64,000 nt of DNA from Streptomyces sp. LaPpAH-108 (GCF_000373625.1 NZ_KB891998.1:226192-290191); one strand, 5' to 3'. Positions 9,299 through 17,811 are shown, counted from the first letter of the stretch. Numbers and translations are program-made. The notes: a model not told the origin generated them from the letters alone.

Positions 9299-9655
9299 AT
9301 GAGTGAAACCCCTCCTGAGAACCCCGATTTCGACGAGATGACGCGCGACATCGCCGAGGTCCCCGCCGTCGAGGTGATCGTCACGGTCGCCGTCAACCTG
9401 ATGAGCGCCGCCGCCGTGAAGCTGGGGCTGAGCGAGGAGGGCGAGAAGTACAAGGACCTGGACGAGGCCCGCAAGCTGATCACCGCGCTCGCCGGTCTGC
9501 TCGACGCGAGCACGACCGAGATCAGCTCCTTCCACGCGGCCCCGCTGCGCGACGGCCTGAAGTCCCTCCAGCTGGCCTTCCGCGAGGCGTCCCTGGTCCC
9601 GGACGACCCGGGCCAGGGCCCTGGCGAGAAGTACACGGGACCGGTGTACGGCTAG
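9299..9655 (+). CDS. DUF1844 domain protein
   Basis: 118 aa. Residues about 25-95 match the DUF1844 pattern as I remember it: EVIVTVAVNLMSAAAVKLGL, then DLDEARKLITALAGLLDA, then LRDGLKSLQLAFREAS. Two amphipathic helical halves are visible and there is no signal peptide. Function is unknown; the family is widespread and often sits beside infC or rplT in actinobacteria. The ATG at 9299 is chosen over the GTG at 9290 because it gives the usual MSETP-type start. It converges with the SseB-like gene, with only 3 nt between stops. Confidence 0.85.
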   Translation: MSETPPENPDFDEMTRDIAEVPAVEVIVTVAVNLMSAAAVKLGLSEEGEKYKDLDEARKLITALAGLLDASTTEISSFHAAPLRDGLKSLQLAFREASLVPDDPGQGPGEKYTGPVYG

Positions 9656-9658
9656 CCG

Positions 9659-10396
9659 CTACCGGGACTCTCGTACGTACAGGGGCTCGCCCGGAGGCGT
9701 GGTCCCGGCCGGCAGCAGTGCCAGGTCGAGGCCGCGCACCAGGCGGGCCCTCAGTGTGTCGTCGGCCGCCAGGCGCCCGGCGACCGCGCGGGCGGCCTCG
9801 GCGGGCGCGGCGGCGGGGTCGAGCACGAGGGCCAGGGTGCCGTCGGCCTGCCCGGGGCCGAGGTGGGCGCGCAGCACGGCGGGCTCGGCGGCCACGGCCG
9901 CACGCACGGCGTCGACGACGGCGGGGTCGGTGAGCGGGTCGACGCTGGTACGGCCCTCCGCGAGGGCGAGCAGCGCGGGCCCGGTCAGCTCGAACGGCAC
10001 CGGTCCCGCCAGGTCCAGCACGACCGTGTCGGCCTTCTCGTGCGCGGCGGCCTGCAGCGCCTGGTGCAGCGGTACGGCGACGGGCCGCGCGGCGGCGTCC
10101 CAGCGGGCGAGCGAGTCCGTGGAGGTGAAGGCGGGCAGCGCGGTGCGCCCGGCGGCCTTCAGCGTGGGCACGGCCATGTCGCTGGTCTTCTCCCGGCGCA
10201 GCCCGTTCTCATCCTCCTCGACCTCGCCCAGCACGGCGACGACGGGCACGAGCAGCCGGGCACCCTTAAGGGCCTCCAGTACGGGTCCGACGGCGGTGCG
10301 GTCCTCCGCCCAGCCCGCGAGCGCGGCGGCCAGCCGGGGATCGGCGGAGCCGTCGTCGTCGGAGAAACCGGGGTCGGGAATGTTCTTGTTCGCCAC
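9659..10396 (-). CDS. SseB-family protein
   Basis: 245 aa, no signal peptide. The N-terminal part (about 20-130) resembles the SseB N-terminal domain: RLLVPVVAVLGE, then MAVPTLKAAGRTALPAFTSTDSLARW, then VPLHQALQAAA. The family is named after E. coli SseB (serine sensitivity), but the biochemical role is unknown. The C-terminal half is Ala-rich, and its DGTLALVLDP segment looks like a second small alpha/beta domain. The start codon is ATG; the gene is monocistronic and convergent with the DUF1844 gene. Confidence 0.8.
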   Translation of the reverse strand: MANKNIPDPGFSDDDGSADPRLAAALAGWAEDRTAVGPVLEALKGARLLVPVVAVLGEVEEDENGLRREKTSDMAVPTLKAAGRTALPAFTSTDSLARWDAAARPVAVPLHQALQAAAHEKADTVVLDLAGPVPFELTGPALLALAEGRTSVDPLTDPAVVDAVRAAVAAEPAVLRAHLGPGQADGTLALVLDPAAAPAEAARAVAGRLAADDTLRARLVRGLDLALLPAGTTPPGEPLYVRESR

Positions 10397-10554
10397 GGTG
10401 CCCGAGCCTAGCGGGGGCGGGGCGGGGGGAAGTCGGCGGGTTTGTGCCGCACGGTAACGCGTTCGTCACCCCGGTCACAGGAAGCGGGAATTCGCTGACC
10501 TGTCTCTAACCTCGGGCTAACGGAACACACAGTCCGGGCCCCCAGCATCGCGGC

Positions 10555-11508
10555 ATGGAGTCCTCCCGGGGCGGCCGGGGCCGCCGTCGCCGCCGTGTCC
10601 GCCGCCGTCCGCTGCTGTACGCCGCGCTGGTGGCCGTCGTGATCGGCGGGGTGACGGCCGGGGGCACGGTCTATGTGAAGGCGCGGGCGCACGACGGTGG
10701 CCGGGTCGTATCGTCGGCGGCGCCGTCGGCTTCCGGTCCGGCGGTCGAGGAGGAGGCATCGGTGGAACCCGTGACGCAGGCCGCCGTGGACCGTACGGCG
10801 CTGCTCGGCAAGGCCATGAAGACGGTGAGCGTGCCCGCGGGCGCGGCCGTCTCGGCTGCGGTGCTGGACCTGGACTCCGGGCAGAGCGCGGTGTACGGCG
10901 ACGCGGACTTCGCCACCGCGAGCATCGTCAAGGTGGACATCCTCGCCGCGCTGCTGCTGCGCGCGCAGGACGAGGGACGGCACCTGACGGCGACGGAGAA
11001 GGCGTACGCCGTGAAGATGATCGAGGCCAGCGACAACACCTCCGCGAGCGCGCTGTGGCACGTCATCGGCGGGGCGGACGGACTCGACGCGGCCAACAAG
11101 CGCTTCGGGATGACCAAGACCTCGGCCGGTGCGGACGGCCTGTGGGGCCTGACCCGTACCACGGCCGAGGACCAACTCACCCTGCTCCAGCAGGTGTTCG
11201 GGACCGACTCCCTGCTGAGCACCGCCTCGCGGGCGTACGTGCGCGAGCTGATGGAGTCCGTGCACGCCGACCAGCGCTGGGGTGTCTCGGCCGCCGCCGA
11301 CGGGGGCACCACCGCCCTGAAGAACGGCTGGCTGCCCCGCACCGCGACGGGCCTGTGGGTGGTGAACAGCATCGGCCGGATACGGGCGGCCGACGGCACC
11401 TCCTACCTGGTCGCGGTGCTGTCCAGCGGAACGGCGAGCCAGGCGAAGGGGATCTCCCTGGTGGAGTCGGCGGCGGGGGCGGCGGTGTCGGCGTTCACCA
11501 CGCGGTGA
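10555..11508 (+). CDS. Membrane-anchored class A beta-lactamase-like serine hydrolase
   Basis: 317 aa. An Arg-rich N-terminus (GGRGRRRRRVRRRP) precedes one membrane segment (about 20-42), so the protein is a type II anchored extracytoplasmic enzyme. The penicillin-interacting motifs are present: SIVK (S123, K126), SDN (159-161) and KNG in TTALKNGWLP. The Glu166-type general base of true class A lactamases is not obvious, so DD-peptidase or esterase activity is as likely as lactamase. A linker of Ser/Pro/Glu follows the membrane segment. The ribosome-binding site before the ATG is weak. Confidence 0.82.
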   Translation: MESSRGGRGRRRRRVRRRPLLYAALVAVVIGGVTAGGTVYVKARAHDGGRVVSSAAPSASGPAVEEEASVEPVTQAAVDRTALLGKAMKTVSVPAGAAVSAAVLDLDSGQSAVYGDADFATASIVKVDILAALLLRAQDEGRHLTATEKAYAVKMIEASDNTSASALWHVIGGADGLDAANKRFGMTKTSAGADGLWGLTRTTAEDQLTLLQQVFGTDSLLSTASRAYVRELMESVHADQRWGVSAAADGGTTALKNGWLPRTATGLWVVNSIGRIRAADGTSYLVAVLSSGTASQAKGISLVESAAGAAVSAFTTR

Positions 11509-11536
11509 CTGTCAACAGGGTCTGCCGGGGTCGGTG

Positions 11537-12370
11537 TCAGCTCTGCCGCTGGAGGAAGTCGGCGAGTAGGGCCGTGAGTTCGGCGGAGGCGTCCTCTTGG
11601 ACGAGATGTCCCGCCCCGGCGATCGGTTCGAGCCGCGCGCCCGGGACGGCGGCGGCGAGTTCCCGCCCCTTCGCCACGGGGATCCACGCGTCGTCCTCGC
11701 CCCAGCACACCAGCACCGGGCACCCGATCTCGCCGTACCGCCCCTGCACCTCGTCGGTGTGGCGCTGGTCGGCCTGGGCGATCTGGCGGTAGAAGGCGGC
11801 CTGGCCGAGGTCGCCGAGCCACGGCTCGACGAGCCGTTCGAGGACGGCGGGGTGCAGGCCCGGGCTGCTGGCCGAGGTCACGTACTCGCGTACGAGCGCG
11901 TGGTGCAGTGCGGGTGGCAGCCGCTCGAAGACCTCGGCGTGCTCGCCCACGAGCCGGAAGAACGGGGAACCCCACGGAGCCAGCGCGACGGGGTCGACGA
12001 GAGCGAGCGCACGGTAGCGGGCCCCGTGCAGCAGATGTGCCCGCAGGGAGACGGCACCGCCGAAGTCGTGGGCGACCACTGAGGGTTCATCCAGCCCCCA
12101 GTACGCCAGCAGCTCGGTGAAGACCGTGCCCTGGGCGGCCAGGGAGACATCCTGACCGGCGGCCTTCTCCGACGCCCCGTAGCCCGGCATGTCCCACACG
12201 AACACCTGGTGGTGCCGGGCGAGCGCACGGGCGACACCGCGCCAGACATACGACGAGAAGGGGGTGCCGTGCAGAAGCACGACCGGGTCCTGGCCGGAGT
12301 CTCCGAGGCGCCCCCAGCGGACCTCGCCGGACGTGCTGGGGAACGTCTCGGGCAGCTGCCATGGGGTCAC
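11537..12370 (-). CDS. Alpha/beta hydrolase with Asp nucleophile (haloalkane dehalogenase/epoxide hydrolase-like)
   Basis: 277 aa from the GTG at 12370, which has GAGAGGAA 7 nt upstream. A GTG at 12418 is possible but has a weak site. The oxyanion HGTP motif lies at about 34-37. The nucleophile elbow is VAHDFGG, so the nucleophile is Asp102 rather than Ser. The charge-relay acid is in GEDDAWIP and the His is in GAGHLVQED (about 255). Asp nucleophiles mark haloalkane dehalogenases, fluoroacetate dehalogenases and epoxide hydrolases; the cap-domain residues needed to choose among these are not clear. Cytosolic. Confidence 0.82.
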   Translation of the reverse strand: MTPWQLPETFPSTSGEVRWGRLGDSGQDPVVLLHGTPFSSYVWRGVARALARHHQVFVWDMPGYGASEKAAGQDVSLAAQGTVFTELLAYWGLDEPSVVAHDFGGAVSLRAHLLHGARYRALALVDPVALAPWGSPFFRLVGEHAEVFERLPPALHHALVREYVTSASSPGLHPAVLERLVEPWLGDLGQAAFYRQIAQADQRHTDEVQGRYGEIGCPVLVCWGEDDAWIPVAKGRELAAAVPGARLEPIAGAGHLVQEDASAELTALLADFLQRQS

Positions 12371-12452
12371 GGGCTGTTCCTCTCCGTCGTCGCCGTGGTC
12401 CGGCACCGGCAGGAACACTTACCCCGAAGACCCCCGAAGGCACGTACGTCCC

Positions 12453-13664
12453 CTAGGGGATCAGGCTCCCGGTGTTCTCCCGGCGCCCGCGCCACAGCAC
12501 CACCGCCGCCACCAGCAGTACCCCGCCCGTGCCGCCCGCGAGCGGCGCGGCCCAGTCGGTCGCGCTGGACTCGGACGTGGGGGCGTCGGGCCCCGGGCCG
12601 AAGTACTTCCCGCCGTACGCCGCCGAGTCGAGGCTCTGCGCCTTGAGGCCGGTCGCGGACTTGAGCGCGGCGGCCGGGTCGATCATGCCGAAGCCGCGCG
12701 AGTCGTCGCGGCCCCCGGCCGGGGCGTTGCGGGCGGTGTCCTCCAGGAGCTTCTTGACCTGGGCCGGGGTGAGGTCGGGGTGGGCCGCCTTGATCAGGGC
12801 GGCGGCGCCGGAGACGAACGCGGAGGCGGCCGAGGTGCCCCAGCCCTCGTAGTAGCGGTGGTCGGGGTCCGCGATCACGACGTCCACGCCGGGCGCGCTG
12901 ACGGTGGCGTACCAGCGGCGGGTGGAGAAGGAGGCGCGGGTGCCGTAGCGGTCGACGGCGGTGGCGACGACGACACCGGGATAGGCGGCCGGGTAGGAGA
13001 CGTGGTCGCCCTTGTCGCCGCCGTTGCCCGCCGAGGCGACGACGACCACGCCCTTGCGCAGGGCGTACTGCACCGCCTCGTCCTCGGTGGGCTCGGGGTG
13101 CGCGGAGTCGGAGTCGTCGCCGAGGGAGAGGTTGATGACGTCGGCGCCGTGGTCGGCGGCCCAGCGGATGCCCTGGGCGAGGGCGTCGGCGCGGGTGGTG
13201 CGGGCCTTGGCGCGGGCGGGGTCGCCGTCCTCCAGGATGACCCGTACGGGGAGGATCTTGGCCTTGGGCGCGACGCCCATGACCCCGGCCGCGTTCCCGG
13301 GTCCGTGGCCGTGCCCGGCGATGATGCCCGCCATGGCGGTGCCGTGCCGCGCCCAGGCGCGGTCACCGGGTCCGGCGCCGAAACCGATCATGTCCTTGCC
13401 GGTCAGCACGTTCCCGGCCAGGTCCGGGTGGTCATCCTCCACACCGGTGTCCAGGACGGCGACGGTCACGCCCTGGCCCTGGGTCGTACGCCACGCCTCG
13501 TCCAGGTGGAGCGCGTCCAGGCCCCACTGCTGCGCCCGGATGCCGTCCGCGTGGGCGGCGGTGGCGGGGAGCAGCGCGAGGGAGGCGGCGGCCAGCAGGC
13601 TGAGCGCGGGGCGGGCGGCGCGCAGGCTCCGGGTGGTGCGGAAGGGGCGGGTGGGGCGCCTCAT
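12453..13664 (-). CDS. Type VII secretion-associated subtilisin-like protease (mycosin)
   Basis: 403 aa. The signal peptide spans about 1-39 (RPALSLLAAASLALLPATAAHA). The S8 triad is complete: Asp72 in VLDTGVEDDHPDL, His107 in RHGTAMAGIIAG, Ser278 in GTSAASAFVSG, with oxyanion Asn214 in SAGNGGDKGDH. A C-terminal membrane anchor (PLAGGTGGVLLVAAVVLW) ends in an RGRRE stop-transfer. This is the MycP layout. Its ATG overlaps the stop of the upstream gene (ATGA), so they are co-translated. The open frame continues to 14480 but is then out of register with the real upstream gene. No other ESX component is visible in the window. Confidence 0.92.
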   Translation of the reverse strand: MRRPTRPFRTTRSLRAARPALSLLAAASLALLPATAAHADGIRAQQWGLDALHLDEAWRTTQGQGVTVAVLDTGVEDDHPDLAGNVLTGKDMIGFGAGPGDRAWARHGTAMAGIIAGHGHGPGNAAGVMGVAPKAKILPVRVILEDGDPARAKARTTRADALAQGIRWAADHGADVINLSLGDDSDSAHPEPTEDEAVQYALRKGVVVVASAGNGGDKGDHVSYPAAYPGVVVATAVDRYGTRASFSTRRWYATVSAPGVDVVIADPDHRYYEGWGTSAASAFVSGAAALIKAAHPDLTPAQVKKLLEDTARNAPAGGRDDSRGFGMIDPAAALKSATGLKAQSLDSAAYGGKYFGPGPDAPTSESSATDWAAPLAGGTGGVLLVAAVVLWRGRRENTGSLIP

Positions 13665-14995
13665 GCGGGTTTCTCCGTGGCCGGTCCGACTCTCTGCCGC
13701 AGCCGCCGCTCGACGCGGTCGGCCAGGCCCTGTGCCTCGTTGCCGAGTCCCGCCTGGGCCGGTGCGCTGGTGGCACCGGCGCGTACGGCCTGCGCCGCGG
13801 GCTCCGGCGTGTCGACGGTGCGGCCGTCGGCCCAGCCGGAGACGGCGAAGGCGACGACCGGGGCGTCCGTGAGCACGTCGATGGTCCAGCTGGCGCGCTG
13901 CGCGTCCCCGAACGCCGCCGCCGCGGTGCCCTTCGCGGCGTACGGCCGGGGCAGCAGGTCGGTACGGCGGTCCAGGTGCTCGCTGCGGAAGCGGTTGGCG
14001 AGCGAGGTCATGGCGGCGGGGTCGGCCTTGGTGAACAGGAGGCCGACGGTGGTGACGTAGCTCTGGGTGGCGTCGGTGTAGGTGGCCCGCAGCAGCCTGC
14101 GGCAGCCGACGGGGGCGAGCGCCTTGCGCAGCAACGGGTCGAAGGCGTCGGCGCAGCCGCTGTCGGGGGCCACGGCGATCCGGGTCCAGGTGCGGTCGGC
14201 CCCGCCGGGTCCGGCGCCCTTGCCGTCGACGGTGGGCGGGAAGAGCTTGTCCACGGGCACGCTGTGCCACAGTCCACCGGCGGCCTCGTAGGCACTCGCG
14301 GGCGCGGGCGCGCCCTCGTCCCCGCTGAGCCAACTCCCCACGGCCGCACCGCCGATGAGCCCGAGCCCGAGCACGACACACACGGCGGCCCCGACGACAC
14401 GCCCCCGTGCCCAGGCCATCGGCCCCGAGACCCTTGTGCCGTCGAACGGCTCCGGCTCCCCGAACGTCCCCAGCGACCACGTGGGCGCCCCGGCACTCCA
14501 GGAGTAGGCGGGGTCGGGCGCGGGCGGGGGGCTGCCGAGGAGGGGGGTGGTGGGGGCGGCGGGGGTCCAGGCGGTACGGGAGCCGGGGACGGTGGTGTCG
14601 ACCCGAGGGACGTCCGTGACTCCCCTGTCACGAACGGGAGTTGAAGCCTCGGCCGCCGTGGGCGCGGACCGTACGGGACGCAGCCGGGTCGTGCTCTCCT
14701 CGGGCGTCTCGGCGGGACGGGGTGAAGTGACAGGAACGTTTGGGGCGACGGCCCCCGACGCCTTGGCGTCCCCCTCCCCCACGGCACGCCGTGCGGCAGG
14801 CGGGGCATCGGGAAAACGGGCCGACGCGGGCGGCGGAGGCGGGCTCGCCGGGGCATCTGGGGCGGGCACGGCGACCGGCGGCTTCTTCTCCACACGGGCA
14901 CGCGGCGTGAACACGGAAGGCTCCGTGGTACGCGCGGACGACCCCTCGGATTCGTCGGCCGCGGAGGACGGGGCGCGGCGCGCTTCCGTGCTCAT
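13661..14995 (-). CDS. Pro-rich single-pass membrane protein coupled to mycosin
   Basis: 444 aa. The first about 200 residues are disordered and Pro/Ala/Ser/Thr-rich, presumably cytoplasmic. One membrane helix follows (GRVVGAAVCVVLGLGLIGGAAVGSWL), then an extracytoplasmic domain of about 215 residues with three Cys (SGCADAF, VGCRRLL) and a conserved-looking WHSVPVDKLFPP. I do not recognise a catalytic motif. The ATGA overlap with the mycosin gene suggests a complex or a dedicated substrate/partner. The ATG at 14995 has GGGGGGTGC upstream; the frame stays open 40 codons further but without a good start. Confidence 0.75.
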   Translation of the reverse strand: MSTEARRAPSSAADESEGSSARTTEPSVFTPRARVEKKPPVAVPAPDAPASPPPPPASARFPDAPPAARRAVGEGDAKASGAVAPNVPVTSPRPAETPEESTTRLRPVRSAPTAAEASTPVRDRGVTDVPRVDTTVPGSRTAWTPAAPTTPLLGSPPPAPDPAYSWSAGAPTWSLGTFGEPEPFDGTRVSGPMAWARGRVVGAAVCVVLGLGLIGGAAVGSWLSGDEGAPAPASAYEAAGGLWHSVPVDKLFPPTVDGKGAGPGGADRTWTRIAVAPDSGCADAFDPLLRKALAPVGCRRLLRATYTDATQSYVTTVGLLFTKADPAAMTSLANRFRSEHLDRRTDLLPRPYAAKGTAAAAFGDAQRASWTIDVLTDAPVVAFAVSGWADGRTVDTPEPAAQAVRAGATSAPAQAGLGNEAQGLADRVERRLRQRVGPATEKPA

Positions 14996-15234
14996 GCACC
15001 CCCCGTTTCCTGTTGCCCGGGCCGACTGCTCGTGCGCGGGCCGTTCTGACTGGTCGGCCGGGCCCGGCGGGCGAGTTCCGTCCGGGCACGCATACCCGTA
15101 CGGCCGGACGGCCATCCCTGTTCAGCCGATGCGGCCGGGAGCGTGCCGCCGTACGTGCGCGTCACTCTACGGCCTGCCACCCCCGAAGCCGGAACCCGTC
15201 CGCACCCCCGGCGGCATCTGCCCGGAACGTCCCC

Positions 15235-16497
15235 CTACCCTGCGGTAATCGCGTCTGGCAGGCTGCCGTCTTGACTTCCTCCCCCGCCTCGAAGGCGGGC
15301 AAGTCCAGCGGTCGCCCGCCGGGCTTCCTGCTTCACCGACGACCGCCCCGTCCGGGAAGGTTCCCGTTGAGGTCTTACACCGCCTCCACAGGCAAGGACC
15401 GCCAGCCCGGCGGCCAGGATGTTACGGGCCGCGTTCACGTCGCGGTCGTGGACGGCGCCGCAGTCGCAGATCCACTCCCGAACGTTCAACGGCAGCCTCG
15501 CGGAGACCGTGCCGCAGACCCCGCACAGCTTCGAGCTGGGGAAGAAGCGGTCGATCACGACGAGGCAGCGCCCGTACCAGGCGCACTTGTACTCCAGCAT
15601 CATCCGGAGTTCCGCCCACGACGCGTCCGAGACGGCACGCGCCAGCGTGTGGTTCTTGACCAGGTTGCGGACGGCGAGGTCCTCGATCGCGACCGTTTGG
15701 TTCTCACGGACGAGCCGAGTGGTCAGCTTGTGCAGGAAGTCCCGGCGACGGTCGGCGATCCGGGCATGGATCCGCGCAACTCTCCGACGGGCCTTCTCCC
15801 GGTTGCCGGAGCCTCTGGTCTTGCGGGACAAGTCCCGCTGAGCCTTGGCCAGCCGGGTCCGGTCCCGGCGTTCGTGATGCGGATTGGTGATCTTCTCCCC
15901 GGTGGAAAGGGTCAGCAGGGAGGTGATCCCGGCATCGATACCGACCGCCGAGCTCGTCGGGGGCGCCGGAGCGACGGTGTCCTCGCACAGCAGGGATACG
16001 AACCAGCGCCCCGCGCTGTCGCGGGACACCGTCACCGTCGACGGCTCCGCACTCTCCGGCAGCGGACGCAACCAGCGGATGTCCAACGGCTGGGCCATCT
16101 TCGCCAGCGTCAGCCGGCCATCACGCCATGCGAAGCCGGAACGGGTGTACTCGACCGCTTGCCGGGTCCTCTTCCGCGACTTGAACCGCGGATACCGGGC
16201 CCGCTTGGCGAAGAAGTTCGCGAACGCCGCCTGAAGATGCCGCAGCGCCTGCTGAAGCGGCACCGACGACACCTCGGCCAGGAAAGCGAGTTCCTCGGTC
16301 TTCTTCCAGCCGGTCAGTGCGGCGGACGACTGTGCATAGGAGATGCGCCGTTGCTCGCCGTACCAGGCCCGCGTGCGTTCCTCCAGCGCCCGGTTGTAGA
16401 CGAACCGTACGCAGCCGAACGTGCGGGAAAGCTCCGCCGCCTGCTCACGCGTGGGATAGAAGCGGTGTTTGAACGACCGCTTCACCTTCCGTCCCAT
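15235..16497 (-). CDS. tnpB: TnpB, RNA-guided nuclease of an IS200/IS605-type element
   Basis: 420 aa, the normal TnpB length. The N-terminal HTH/REC-like region begins KRSFKHRFYPTREQ. The RuvC-like residues are all present: Asp188 (GIDAGI), Glu272 (IEDLAV) and the Asp-Arg-Asp motif at 351-353 (HDRDVNAARNI). The zinc ribbon is C325/C328 (CGVCG) with C344/C346 (CDCG). Nothing is truncated, so it may be active. TnpB uses an RNA derived from its own 3' end to cut DNA next to a TAM. No tnpA transposase accompanies it. The last 12 codons read past the predicted right end into flanking DNA. The second GC-clamped hairpin and codon use differ from host genes. Confidence 0.93.
   Translation of the reverse strand: MGRKVKRSFKHRFYPTREQAAELSRTFGCVRFVYNRALEERTRAWYGEQRRISYAQSSAALTGWKKTEELAFLAEVSSVPLQQALRHLQAAFANFFAKRARYPRFKSRKRTRQAVEYTRSGFAWRDGRLTLAKMAQPLDIRWLRPLPESAEPSTVTVSRDSAGRWFVSLLCEDTVAPAPPTSSAVGIDAGITSLLTLSTGEKITNPHHERRDRTRLAKAQRDLSRKTRGSGNREKARRRVARIHARIADRRRDFLHKLTTRLVRENQTVAIEDLAVRNLVKNHTLARAVSDASWAELRMMLEYKCAWYGRCLVVIDRFFPSSKLCGVCGTVSARLPLNVREWICDCGAVHDRDVNAARNILAAGLAVLACGGGVRPQREPSRTGRSSVKQEARRATAGLARLRGGGGSQDGSLPDAITAG
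15251..15420 (-). ncRNA. Predicted omega/re-RNA with flank-encoded guide
   Basis: TnpB guide RNAs come from the 3' end of tnpB and the right end. Here a terminal stem CCCGCC-TTCGA-GGCGGG (15283-15299) is followed by GGGAGGAAGTCAA, which ends at 15271 and resembles IS605-family right ends ending in TCAA. The next bases on the minus strand, starting GACGGCAGCCTGCCAG (15270 downward), would be the guide. The 5' limit is arbitrary. Confidence 0.4.
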
Positions 16498-16509
16498 ACC
16501 TCACATTCT
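15271..16509 (-). mobile_element. Solitary IS200/IS605-like element (tnpB only)
   Basis: Left limit: TTGAT on the minus strand at 16514-16510, the target/TAM pentamer of ISDra2-like elements, 13 nt before the tnpB ATG. An internal hairpin GAAGCGGT/ACCGCTTC (16459-16483) lies 27 nt inside and could be the left-end stem. Right limit: AGTCAA at 15271, after the stem at 15283-15299. Both limits are inferred by analogy. No target duplication is expected in this family. Confidence 0.5.
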
Positions 16510-16543
16510 ATCAACTCCCGTCCCGCAAAAGCCCCCTTCCTCT

Positions 16544-16559
16544 CCGGCCGAAGGGCCGG
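16544..16559. repeat. IS605-right-end-like hairpin upstream of tnpB
   Basis: CCGGCC-GAAG-GGCCGG, preceded on the plus strand by CCTTCCTCT, closely resembles the right-end hairpin of the adjacent element (CTTCCTCCCC then CCGCC..GGCGG). It lacks the TCAA end. It may be a relic of another insertion, or simply a terminator-like stem before the gene at 16581. Confidence 0.4.
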
Positions 16560-16580
16560 GGTACCCATGGAGGAACACCG

Positions 16581-17783
16581 ATGACTGCGCGTGCCGCCGA
16601 CAGGGCCCGGTACGACCGGGCGACCGTCGCTCTCGATGCCCCGTTCGCTCTGGTGGATCTGGATGCCTTCGATGCCAATGCGGCCGATCTGGTGCGGCGG
16701 GCTCAGGGGAAACCCGTGCGGGTCGCCTCCAAGTCGGTGCGGTGCCGGGCGCTGCTCGAGCGGGTGCTGGCGAAGGAGGGGTTCCGGGGGATCATGTCGT
16801 TCACGCTGGCGGAGTCGCTGTGGCTGGCGCGTTCGGGGTTCGACGACGTGCTGCTGGCGTACCCGTCCGTCGATCGGGCCGGGTATGCGGAGCTGGCGTC
16901 CGATCCGAAGGCGGCTGCGGCTGTCACGGTGATGGTGGACGACGTGGCGCAGCTGGATCTCATCGACGCGGCCCGGCAGGGTGGGCGTGAAGTCGTGCGG
17001 GTCTGCCTGGAGTTGGACACCTCGCTGCAGCTGCTGGGCGGGCGGGTGCGTGTCGGCGCCCGGCGGTCTCCGCTGCACTCCCCCGCTCAACTGGCCGAGC
17101 TGGCGCGGGCGGTGGCGCGGCGGCCGGGGTTCCGGCTGGTGGGGATCATGGCGTACGAGGGTCATGTCGCCGGGGTCGGGGACGCGTTGGCGGGACGCCC
17201 TGTGCGGTCGCGGGCGATCCGGCTGATGCAGGCGGCGGCGCGGCGGGAGTTGGCCGAGCGGCGCGGGGCGGCGGTGCGTGCCGTGCGGGCGGTGGTGCCG
17301 GAGCTGGAGTTCGTCAACGGTGGCGGCACGGGGAGTGTGCAGTACACGGCGGCGGAGGACGCGGTCACCGAGATCGCGGCGGGTTCGGGGCTGTACGTGC
17401 CCCGGCTTTTCGACAACTACACGTCGTTCAGGGGCCGTCCGGCCGCTCTGTTCGCGCTGCCCGTCGTACGGCGGCCGGGCGTCGGGGTGGTCACGGTGCT
17501 CGGCGGCGGTTATCCGGCGTCCGGTGCGGCGGGCCGGGACCGGTTGCCGGAGCCGTATCTGCCCGAGGGGCTGCGGTACGACCCGCAGGAGGGGGCCGGT
17601 GAGGTGCAGACCCCGCTGCTGGGCTCGCCCGCCGACGATCTGCTGATCGGCGACAAGGTGTGGTTCCGGCACGCGAAGGCGGGCGAGCTGTGCGAACGGT
17701 TCGACGTGCTGCACCTGTTGGAGGGGGACACGGTCACGGCGACCGTGCCCACCTACCGGGGCGAGGGGCACACGTTCCTCTGA
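16581..17783 (+). CDS. PLP-dependent alanine racemase-fold enzyme (amino acid deaminase/aldolase family)
   Basis: 400 aa. The fold-type III PLP barrel is indicated by APFALVDLDAFDANAADLVRRA followed by the probable PLP lysine in VRVASKSVRC (about residue 50). VCLELDTSLQ, the GIMAYEGHVAGVGD metal/PLP segment and GGGTGSVQYTA follow. A C-terminal D-serine dehydratase-like beta domain carries the probable zinc ligand region IGDKVWFRHAKAGELCERF. D-threonine aldolase or D-serine dehydratase activity is likely; the substrate is unknown. A strong GGAGGAA lies 6 nt before the ATG. It stands immediately beside the tnpB element, divergent from it. Confidence 0.82.
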   Translation: MTARAADRARYDRATVALDAPFALVDLDAFDANAADLVRRAQGKPVRVASKSVRCRALLERVLAKEGFRGIMSFTLAESLWLARSGFDDVLLAYPSVDRAGYAELASDPKAAAAVTVMVDDVAQLDLIDAARQGGREVVRVCLELDTSLQLLGGRVRVGARRSPLHSPAQLAELARAVARRPGFRLVGIMAYEGHVAGVGDALAGRPVRSRAIRLMQAAARRELAERRGAAVRAVRAVVPELEFVNGGGTGSVQYTAAEDAVTEIAAGSGLYVPRLFDNYTSFRGRPAALFALPVVRRPGVGVVTVLGGGYPASGAAGRDRLPEPYLPEGLRYDPQEGAGEVQTPLLGSPADDLLIGDKVWFRHAKAGELCERFDVLHLLEGDTVTATVPTYRGEGHTFL

Positions 17784-17811
17784 TGCCCACTCAATCAGCC
17801 TTGTCCGTACG

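Noticed and set aside
12453..14480. 675-aa version of the mycosin
   Set aside because: The extra N-terminus is out of frame with the real upstream gene; the ATG at 13664 gives a signal peptide and an ATGA overlap.
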